A stretch of DNA of 57,253 nucleotides, taken from positions 1 through 57,253 of the forward strand of contig CAJTRT010000013.1 of NCBI GenBank assembly GCA_910579105.1, in the 5' to 3' direction. This stretch comes from an uncultured Muribaculaceae bacterium (lineage in GTDB: Bacteria > Bacteroidota > Bacteroidia > Bacteroidales > Muribaculaceae). Below are positions 51,914 to 57,253 of the stretch, in pieces; within the stretch, counting starts at the first letter, position 1; each line of letters begins with the position of its first letter. Made by a program: the position numbers and the translations under genes. The notes under the pieces are model-generated. The model saw nothing but the letters and a program-made list of their open reading frames with translations, searched no databases and was not told where the DNA came from.

Positions 51914-53374
51914 TCACATGGCAACCTTGCAAACGGCTTCTCCGACTTTGACGATATAGACGCCCGTCGGCAATGATATTGTCACAGGCAACTCTGATAC
52001 CGTGCCGCCAGCTATGCGCGTGCCGTCGATGAGGAATATTTCAAACGCGGTGCCGCTGAGAGCAGAGATTGACAGCTCGTTGCCTCGGACGGTTACGCGC
52101 TGGATGTTTTCAGAATCATTCACTAACCCTATTGCCGCCTCTCCTGGGAAAGTGGATGTTCCCTGGATGTTAGTGAAGTAGTTCCAGCTCCATATGCCGC
52201 GGTACGCGTTCTCGGAGCCTGTCGGCACAAACACGGGGATGCCGCGCGGAGTGGCGCTCCCAGCCGGTTTCTCTTCTATTTCGCCAAACGAGCCTTTTAG
52301 CGTGCCGTGCTCATGGTTGGTGATATATTCCTCGCACATTGGCGGGTATATGGCCTTGCAGTACACCCGTTGCAATCTCGGCAGTTCGCAGAAGGCAAGC
52401 TGACCCAGTACGGACAGCGACGACGGAAGGTCGAGTTCCTCGATTTGATGGCAACCTCGGAACGCGCCGGTGCCGATACATTCCAATCCTTCGGGGAATC
52501 TGACTTCACGCAGCGCGACGCAGTTCTCGAAAGCAGCATTGCCTATGATTTTAGCGTCGGATGGCAGACGGAGAGTGGTCAGCTGTCTACAATCTTGCGC
52601 TATGGCTTCGGGAATTACGACCATGCCGTCGGGAAGAGCGAGTGACACCAGTTCCGGGTTCAGCCCGAAAATGTACTTGCCATGAATCGAGCCACAGGAG
52701 GCTGGAAGCGCTACATTTTTCAGCAGGCATCCGTAAAATGCCATATCGCCGATTGACTCTAATTCGTCGGGGAAGTTGATCGCGGCGAGGTCGCAATTGT
52801 AGAAGGCGTTCGTTCCGATACCCTTTATAGTGTTAGGGAGTGTGACATTTGTGAGCGACCCACATTCCATGAAGCATGACTGTGGAATCTCGGATACTCC
52901 CTCAGGCAGTGTGAAAGGATCGCCGGTCAGCGATTTGCAGTGGGAAAAGCAAGATCGCCCAAGTTGGCGCAGCGAGCTGGGAAACGTCACGCTCTTCAAC
53001 GCCACCGCCCAGGAAAACGCATATTTCCCTATCGCTTCGAGGTTGGACGGCAGCACCACGCTTTCGAGCTTGACGGCGTCGCCTCCGGCTTGTACCGATC
53101 TGTCCCAAAAAGCGTTGTCGGGGATTCCGCATCCTTCCGGATCGGCCTCAGAGAGGTCGAGATGGCGTAATTCCCCGTAGAGCGACGCCTCCCACAGCGT
53201 TTTGAAGTCGGCGGAGTTGAGTGGTCCGGCTACCTTTAATGTGACTGCCGTCTCTTTCTGACTGCCCAGTTCCCTTGCGAGCGTGCCCGGTTCCGAGAGC
53301 CGCACTGCGACCACCTGTGCCAGCGCGCCAAAGGCCGCAGACAGGCCCAATATGAACGATATTATTTTCTTCAT
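51914..53374 (-). CDS. BspA-like leucine-rich repeat protein with type IX sorting tail
   Basis: 486-residue secreted protein. The signal peptide ends near residue 20 (Ala-Leu-Ala-Gln). Residues about 90-330 hold LRR_5 (Treponema pallidum-type) repeats of about 23 residues, such as LEAIGKYAFSWAVALKSVTFPSSL and LECIGTGAFRGCHQIEELDLPSSL. The last 60 residues (LSISALSGTAFEIFLIDGTRI and LPTGVYIVKVGEAVCKVAM) match a type A sorting domain for the type IX system of this window. Such proteins typically adhere to host matrix or bacteria. Promoter and leader are visible upstream. Confidence 0.88.
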   Translation of the reverse strand: MKKIISFILGLSAAFGALAQVVAVRLSEPGTLARELGSQKETAVTLKVAGPLNSADFKTLWEASLYGELRHLDLSEADPEGCGIPDNAFWDRSVQAGGDAVKLESVVLPSNLEAIGKYAFSWAVALKSVTFPSSLRQLGRSCFSHCKSLTGDPFTLPEGVSEIPQSCFMECGSLTNVTLPNTIKGIGTNAFYNCDLAAINFPDELESIGDMAFYGCLLKNVALPASCGSIHGKYIFGLNPELVSLALPDGMVVIPEAIAQDCRQLTTLRLPSDAKIIGNAAFENCVALREVRFPEGLECIGTGAFRGCHQIEELDLPSSLSVLGQLAFCELPRLQRVYCKAIYPPMCEEYITNHEHGTLKGSFGEIEEKPAGSATPRGIPVFVPTGSENAYRGIWSWNYFTNIQGTSTFPGEAAIGLVNDSENIQRVTVRGNELSISALSGTAFEIFLIDGTRIAGGTVSELPVTISLPTGVYIVKVGEAVCKVAM

Positions 53375-53483
53375 AGCCGTTATTTCGTTTGCGTTATTGG
53401 ATATTGATTATTGGGTGGCTCGCATATTGGCTTATGCTTGTTGTGTGTAATAGTTGAGCGTCTTGAAAAGATTGAATCTTGGT

Positions 53484-53514
53484 CAAAGATATGCTTATTG
53501 AAATTAAAAATCAA
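53484..53514 (-). promoter_or_regulatory. Promoter of the leucine-rich repeat gene
   Basis: On the minus strand TTG at 53514-53512, 20-bp spacer, TATCTTTG at 53491-53484, giving a leader of about 105 nt. Confidence 0.65.
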
Positions 53515-53619
53515 TAAGGGTGCCTAATATTAACAAATATTAACTTGGTCGTACGGCGGCCAATAGTCGGAACAATGCGATGATAAGGCTATGAGGTGGT
53601 GAATTGCGGTGCCTCAGGT

Positions 53620-54330
53620 TTAGAAGGAGATGCCGAGGCGGAGGGTGGCGAAATGGAGATCGCCGATATGGTGTCTGGCTTCGCCTTGCAGGGGGATGAA
53701 GGTGTAGGCGGCGATGATGTGCGAGGAGAAACGCCTGCCGTGGGCCAGGGTTATGCCAAGGCCGAGAGAGCCGTAGAAATCTGTCTGGTTCGGCTGGTCG
53801 AGGAGGTTGCAGAAGGCCACCCCGGCGCGGAGGTCGAGGAAGCAGAAACGCGGCCGCGGCGAGAAGGAGGAGCGGAACATGGCGTAGAGGGGGTAGAACC
53901 GCGAGGAGTTGTCGACCATGGTGGAGATTCCCGCGCCGATGCCGAGGAAGCGGACGTAGGGGCCTTTGTAACCGACGTTGATGTTGAGGTCGATTGTGCT
54001 CATGTCGGTGGCCGACATGTCGATGGAGCTGCCGGCGTCGGCTCCCCAGGTGAAATGGTCGCCGTAAGCGCCTGAGCTGAACGAGGGTGATTTGCCGGAA
54101 TGGTTTTCCTTGTCGCTCCTGGCTTTGGAAAGGGCGTTTCCGAATTCGGCCGACGGGGTGGCTGCTTGCGAGTACGGAATCAGAATTGTCTCGTCGATGA
54201 CTTTTACCTCGTTGTTCGCGGCTGCTTTATCGGTTGCCACCGGGAGTCGCGGGGTTGTCGAGGCCGCGTTCGGGGCGCAGACAACGGCCAGGAGGGCGAG
54301 TGCGGAAAGTGCTTTTTCGCGTATAGACAT
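53620..54330 (-). CDS. Outer-membrane beta-barrel-like protein, 236 aa
   Basis: The signal peptide ends near residue 22 (Asn-Ala-Ala-Ser). A low-complexity Ser/Ala/Gly-rich region (residues 25-110) precedes an eight- to ten-strand barrel-like part with Gly/Phe/Tyr alternations (YKGPYVRFLGIGAGISTMVDN, FYGSLGLGITLAHGRRFSS) and a C-terminal Phe, typical for outer-membrane insertion. I do not recognise a family. It begins five bases after the stop of prmA and probably shares its transcript. Function unknown. Confidence 0.7.
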   Translation of the reverse strand: MSIREKALSALALLAVVCAPNAASTTPRLPVATDKAAANNEVKVIDETILIPYSQAATPSAEFGNALSKARSDKENHSGKSPSFSSGAYGDHFTWGADAGSSIDMSATDMSTIDLNINVGYKGPYVRFLGIGAGISTMVDNSSRFYPLYAMFRSSFSPRPRFCFLDLRAGVAFCNLLDQPNQTDFYGSLGLGITLAHGRRFSSHIIAAYTFIPLQGEARHHIGDLHFATLRLGISF

Positions 54331-54335
54331 ATCGG

Positions 54336-55199
54336 TCAGGAGTTCTTGGTGAGGCGGAGGCAGGTCCAGCTGTCCCCCTTTACTGTGTGGCCTGTCTCGC
54401 GGAGGCCGAGCGGCCGCGCCGCTTCGAGCACCACGGGTATGTCGTGCTCGTAGAAGCCGCTGAGGAGCATCGTGCCTCCCGGTTTCAGGTTGCGGGCGTA
54501 TGCCGGAAGGTCGCCTGTGATGATGTTTCGGTTTATGTTGGCTATGAAGAGGTCGGCTTGCGGGAGTTCGGGAAGGAGCGACGCGTCGCCCAGGCGGACG
54601 TTGATTTCCGGGTGGCCGTTGGAGCGTACGTTCTCCTCGGCGTTGATCTCGGCCGCGGGGTCGATCTCGATAGCTGATACGGGGCTGGCGCCGCGCATGG
54701 CGGCGAGTATGGCGAGAATCCCTGTGCCGGTGCCCATGTCGGTGACGGTCTTGCCGCGGAGGTCGAGGCAGAGCAACTGCTCGATTATAAGCGAGGTGGT
54801 CGCGTGGTGACCTGTGCCGAACGCCATTTTCGGATCAATGGTTATGTCGTGCTCGCAGACGGGGATGTTGGTGTGGAACGAGCTGTGGATCACGCATTTG
54901 TCGGCCACGACTATCGGCTGGAAGTAATTCTTCTCCCATTCGCTGTTCCAGTCGCGCCCCTCGATGAATTCTTCGGTGTGGGTCAGCGAGAAGCCGGGGA
55001 GGGGGAATGTGGCGAGAGTGTCGGCGAGGACGGCGGGGTCGTAGTCCTCGGCGCGGATGTAGGCCGTCAGTCCGGCGCCGGGGGTGTCGTCGGGCACGAA
55101 GGATTCGTAGCCCGCAGGGGCGAGTAGCGCGGCTGTGATGTCGGCGGCAGTTTCCGACGGCGGGTTTATGCTGATGTGTATGGCGTGGTAGTCGTTCAT
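54336..55199 (-). CDS. prmA: Ribosomal protein L11 methyltransferase
   Basis: 287-residue SAM-dependent methyltransferase that trimethylates lysines of ribosomal protein L11. The SAM site is VTDMGTGTGILAILAAMRG (near 155) with the acidic AIEID loop; the active-site-type motif is ANINRNII (near 230), corresponding to the NPPY-like motif. The N-terminal substrate-recognition domain covers the first about 120 residues. The upstream frame to 55271 lacks family similarity; ATG 55199 was chosen because it follows the promoter by about 30 nt. An outer-membrane protein gene follows after five bases. Confidence 0.94.
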   Translation of the reverse strand: MNDYHAIHISINPPSETAADITAALLAPAGYESFVPDDTPGAGLTAYIRAEDYDPAVLADTLATFPLPGFSLTHTEEFIEGRDWNSEWEKNYFQPIVVADKCVIHSSFHTNIPVCEHDITIDPKMAFGTGHHATTSLIIEQLLCLDLRGKTVTDMGTGTGILAILAAMRGASPVSAIEIDPAAEINAEENVRSNGHPEINVRLGDASLLPELPQADLFIANINRNIITGDLPAYARNLKPGGTMLLSGFYEHDIPVVLEAARPLGLRETGHTVKGDSWTCLRLTKNS

Positions 55200-55228
55200 T
55201 TCGCGGCGGATGTGGTTGTATCTATCCG

Positions 55229-55259
55229 CAAAATTAGCTAAAAGCCTCCGACTACGCAA
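55229..55259 (-). promoter_or_regulatory. Promoter of prmA
   Basis: On the minus strand TTG at 55259-55257, 20-bp spacer, TAATTTTG at 55236-55229. It lies inside the longer open frame upstream and thus supports the start of prmA at 55199. Confidence 0.65.
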
Positions 55260-55341
55260 GTTTTCCCCCATCTCCGGCTCCTGTGCCGGGTAGGGATTGC
55301 GTGGGGCCGATTATCCGTACAATGAAAGGATGCTGTATCCG

Positions 55342-55494
55342 CTATCGGTTGATTTTGCCTTCAATCCACGCGAATAGGGCGTATATGCCAATGGCTACCG
55401 GCAACGCCACGCAGAAAAGGAACGTCAGGAAGCCGGGGCAGGCGCAGATGACGATAAAGATTATCAGTATCGCCCAAAGAATTATTCCAACCAT
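55342..55494 (-). CDS. Small hydrophobic membrane peptide, 50 aa
   Basis: Two hydrophobic helices fill most of the sequence: MVGIILWAILIIFIVICACP and FLTFLFCVALPVAIGIYALF, ending in WIEGKINR. It is too short for usual gene finders, but its composition and position, as the last ORF of a minus-strand series of membrane-associated genes, make it credible. Three Cys residues lie in the membrane part. Comparable 40- to 60-residue YqaE/Pmp3-like membrane peptides are stress-related, but I cannot assign this one to that family. Confidence 0.5.
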   Translation of the reverse strand: MVGIILWAILIIFIVICACPGFLTFLFCVALPVAIGIYALFAWIEGKINR

Positions 55495-55516
55495 GGTTTT
55501 CGAGAATTAGCGGTTG

Positions 55517-55591
55517 TCAGTTGATGTCGGCTCCGTCGTGAAGCGCCTGCCCTATCCAGGCGAACGCGCAAAGGATAGCGATTATAAACAT
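55517..55591 (-). CDS. Very small hydrophobic ORF, 24 aa
   Basis: It encodes MFIIAILCAFAWIGQALHDG followed by four residues. A single hydrophobic helix with a hydrophilic end lies 22 bp upstream of the 50-residue peptide gene on the same strand. It could be a translated leader peptide or chance. Conservation in related genomes would be needed to decide. Confidence 0.25.
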   Translation of the reverse strand: MFIIAILCAFAWIGQALHDGADIN

Positions 55592-55614
55592 AGCCGTATT
55601 AGTCGGGTTACATG

Positions 55615-55633
55615 GAAGGCCACTATGGCCTTC
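55615..55633. terminator. Perfect hairpin before the small hydrophobic ORFs
   Basis: GAAGGCCA and TGGCCTTC form an eight-base perfect stem with a three-base loop. It has no T-run on either strand, so it may act as an attenuator or a protein-binding site between the 101-residue gene and the small ORFs. Confidence 0.4.
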
Positions 55634-55757
55634 ACCCGCGAAGTTATCGGCAGCCTGGGCGATAAAGTTGCCCGTCAAAGTTAAAGAAAATTATTCAATA
55701 CCCGCGTAGCCCATTGCCGGAAATACACACCCCGATGCGGGATGGGGCGGGTTGCTT

Positions 55758-56063
55758 TCAGGAGTCCTTGGCGCGGCGGAAGGATTGGTAGAGGCCCATG
55801 GCGCGGCGGGCCACCTTGTAGGAGTAGAGGGCGATCTGGGCGTAGCGGAAGACGTTCTCGAGCGTGTTGGTGATAGCGGGGTAGGGGGAGTCGGCCGTCT
55901 CGCGGCGGTCTGACACGGCGTTGATGAGTTTCTGTCTCTGGAGGTCGATCCTGACCTGGTTGACGGCTTTCCGGGCACGCATCTGCTGGAGCGTGTAGCC
56001 TTTGAACTCTGGAGCCGGCTCGCCAATGGCGTTGGTTTTGCGGTTTGCGTCGCGTTTGAACAT
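55758..56063 (-). CDS. Hypothetical protein, 101 aa
   Basis: Basic, mostly helical protein without signal peptide. The middle reads YTLQQMRARKAVNQVRIDLQRQ with a coiled-coil-like pattern; a mildly hydrophobic helix (YAQIALYSYKVARRAMGLYQ) near residue 75 may associate with membrane. I do not recognise a family. It follows the holin-X-like gene by 39 bp on the same strand and so belongs to the YtxH cluster. Function unknown. Confidence 0.65.
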   Translation of the reverse strand: MFKRDANRKTNAIGEPAPEFKGYTLQQMRARKAVNQVRIDLQRQKLINAVSDRRETADSPYPAITNTLENVFRYAQIALYSYKVARRAMGLYQSFRRAKDS

Positions 56064-56102
56064 AGGGCTTAAGGCTGTGGTCTTACAGGTGGGTGTTCGG
56101 GG

Positions 56103-56507
56103 TTATTTGGTCTCGCCGCCGTTTTCCCGGTCGGTTTCGCGGGTGTTGTCAGGCTCGAGTAGCAGCCGGCTCATGAAGCGGGCGATGGGGTTCATTATCA
56201 GCGGCTCGCGCAGCAGTATGAGGGTCAGGATTATCGCTCCGTAGACTCCGGCGAAAATGAGGTATGACGCCCATACTGGAATCGCGAGGGCGAGCAGCTC
56301 GATCATGGCCACGGTGATGAACGCCAGGGCGAAAAGGCCGAGCACCAGGCATATCACGCCGACGGTGGCGGCGGTGCAGAACATTGTGAGTTTTTCGGCT
56401 GTGGTTATCTTGGCGTTTTCCAGGTACAGGGTCGCGAGGCGGCGCAGCGAGTGGCGGGCGCGGAGCATGCGGTCCTCCATGGACTGTTTCTTTCGGTCGA
56501 GCAGCAT
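56103..56507 (-). CDS. Holin-X-like (DUF1469-type) membrane protein
   Basis: 134-residue protein with two closely spaced long hydrophobic helices (about residues 42-70 and 75-105: ATVGVICLVLGLFALAFITV, AIPVWASYLIFAGVYGAIILTL) between charged ends. This is the pattern of the DUF1469/putative holin-X family, which in genomes is often a host membrane-stress gene and not a phage lysis gene. The neighbouring YtxH genes favour the stress reading, and no other phage gene is near. A Glu/Arg-rich C-terminus (PDNTRETDRENGGETK) is cytosolic. Confidence 0.78.
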   Translation of the reverse strand: MLLDRKKQSMEDRMLRARHSLRRLATLYLENAKITTAEKLTMFCTAATVGVICLVLGLFALAFITVAMIELLALAIPVWASYLIFAGVYGAIILTLILLREPLIMNPIARFMSRLLLEPDNTRETDRENGGETK

Positions 56508-56611
56508 AATGGTGTGGGTGCGGGAATGGAGATGTGTGACAGTATGCGGGGGGCGCGCCCGACGGGGCGCGTCCCCCGCGTGATATCGTTAAGTGGCCGG
56601 GGGCTGACAGT

Positions 56612-56818
56612 TCAGGCCTCCTTTATCTCTTCGGCGATCTCGTCTACGAGTTCTTCGATTTCCTCCTCCTTGGAGCAGTTGCAGCATCCGTATTTTTTGA
56701 GGAGTGTCTTTATCTGGCCCCGGAGGTCCTCACCTTTTTCGGGGGCGAAGAGGATTGCCGCTCCGGCTCCTACGATCGCGCCGCCCAGGAAAGCGTACAG
56801 TATGTTTAATGCTCTCAT
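56612..56818 (-). CDS. YtxH-like small protein (copy 2)
   Basis: 68-residue protein with one N-terminal hydrophobic helix (YAFLGGAIVGAGAAILFAP) followed by the family signature PEKGEDLRGQIKTL. The C-terminal half is acidic (EEEIEELVDEIAEEIKEA) and contains a Cys-Cys-Asn-Cys motif at about residues 45-48. YtxH-type proteins are general-stress membrane proteins in other bacteria. A near neighbour (copy 1) starts the cluster. Confidence 0.85.
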   Translation of the reverse strand: MRALNILYAFLGGAIVGAGAAILFAPEKGEDLRGQIKTLLKKYGCCNCSKEEEIEELVDEIAEEIKEA

Positions 56819-56849
56819 GTCGTTTCGGTTTTTATTGGGTTGGTGTCGT

Positions 56850-57083
56850 TCAGGCTTTTTTCACGTCGGCCTCGAGTTTGTCGACGAGTTTCTCGAGCTT
56901 GTCGCGTTTGAGGGCTTTCTTCTTCTCTTTGAGGAATTCGAGCACGTCCTCGTATACGTCCTCGCCCTTCTTCATGATGTCGCCGCGAAATTCTTCGCCT
57001 TTCTTGGGCGCGAACAGGAGACCGAGCGCGGCACCAGCTACGGCGCCGCCGACAACCGCGAGAACAATGTCTAAGTTTTTCAT
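56850..57083 (-). CDS. YtxH-like small protein (copy 1)
   Basis: 77-residue paralogue. An N-terminal helix (DIVLAVVGGAVAGAALGLLF) is followed by the conserved PKKGEEFRGDIMKK and an amphipathic Lys/Glu helix ending in ADVKKA. It is the first gene of the minus-strand cluster with the second YtxH, the holin-X-like and the 101-residue genes. The stress-response assignment is by family analogy. A TACATTTG box at 57154-57147 with TTG at 57180-57178 (spacer 23 bp) could be its promoter, though the spacer is longer than usual. Confidence 0.87.
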   Translation of the reverse strand: MKNLDIVLAVVGGAVAGAALGLLFAPKKGEEFRGDIMKKGEDVYEDVLEFLKEKKKALKRDKLEKLVDKLEADVKKA

Positions 57084-57146
57084 AATGTTTCTGGTGTTTA
57101 AAAGTTGAGTTTACTGGTATAACACTCCGAAGGGCGTTTGGTTCCC

Positions 57147-57180
57147 CAAATGTAGCGATTATTTACGGGACTTTTGTCAA
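57147..57180 (-). promoter_or_regulatory. Possible promoter of the YtxH cluster
   Basis: On the minus strand TTG at 57180-57178, 23-bp spacer, TACATTTG at 57154-57147. The -7 box is perfect; the spacer exceeds the usual 19-21 bp. Confidence 0.4.
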
Positions 57181-57253
57181 TTTTTCCCGAAGTTTTCCGT
57201 CAATAGTTCGTTAAAAAATTATTCATAGGCTAAGCGGCATCTACCGCCAAGCC

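Noticed and set aside
56103..56507. Holin-like protein considered as a prophage remnant
   Set aside because: No endolysin, capsid, integrase or other phage gene is nearby, and the neighbours are YtxH stress-type genes.

Overview
The window looks like a chromosomal segment of a GC-rich Bacteroidales bacterium, most likely a gut member of the Muribaculaceae or a close relative (family placement is an inference). The main support is a type IX secretion core cluster (porT-porP-porK-porL-porM-porN), OmpH/Skp-BamA-UppS next to Bacteroidota-specific DUF6242 and DUF6089 genes, a 29-residue COX24-like basic peptide beside HU, BspA-like leucine-rich repeats, and promoters of the Bacteroidota type (-7 TAnnTTTG, -33 TTTG or TTG, about 20 bp apart). 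Shine-Dalgarno sequences are generally absent. No tRNA, rRNA, CRISPR array, insertion sequence or prophage was seen.

Layout. 1-4.7 kb: a small outer-membrane protein, glycyl-tRNA synthetase, LemA, an FKBP lipoprotein, the internally deleted relic of a sulfatase gene, and a small unknown gene. 4.7-14.8 kb: seven same-strand genes behind one recognisable promoter. They encode an orphan CHASE2 membrane sensor, a FecR-like exported protein, a beta-propeller protein, an exported TPR-caspase, a DUF4384 protein, a small LPP20-like exported protein and a transglutaminase-fold protein. Nearly every product has a signal peptide or membrane segments, so this looks like a cell-envelope sensing and proteolysis module. 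It is the best candidate for an undescribed system here. 14.8-21.7 kb (minus strand): TrkH and TrkA potassium uptake, the MeaB GTPase, and a DNA polymerase I whose proofreading site has been lost.

21.7-29.1 kb: a large fibronectin-like secreted protein with a type IX sorting tail, a cytosolic FKBP, a potassium-channel-like protein with an altered selectivity filter, a lipoprotein, an acyltransferase, a divergent cupin/HxlR pair with two tandem operator-like palindromes, and a small HExxH-like protein. 29.2-36.1 kb (minus strand): an outer-membrane biogenesis operon in the order DUF6242, DUF6089, uppS, bamA, ompH, ompH. 36.3-39.9 kb: RNase G, the 29-residue basic peptide, HU, a queuosine-precursor transporter and a lipoprotein.

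40.1-49.2 kb: the type IX secretion core operon followed by an MsbA-like ABC transporter and a strong terminator. 49.4-57.2 kb: a TPR protein, two tandem DUF3108 paralogues, a BspA-like leucine-rich repeat protein with a type IX sorting tail, an outer-membrane protein, PrmA, and a minus-strand envelope-stress-like cluster (two YtxH proteins, a holin-X-like membrane protein, a small unknown protein and two very small hydrophobic ORFs). Functionally the segment is dominated by envelope biology: outer-membrane assembly (BamA, Skp), export (PorK-N and at least two likely cargo proteins), envelope sensing (CHASE2/caspase) and ion homeostasis (TrkAH, the channel).
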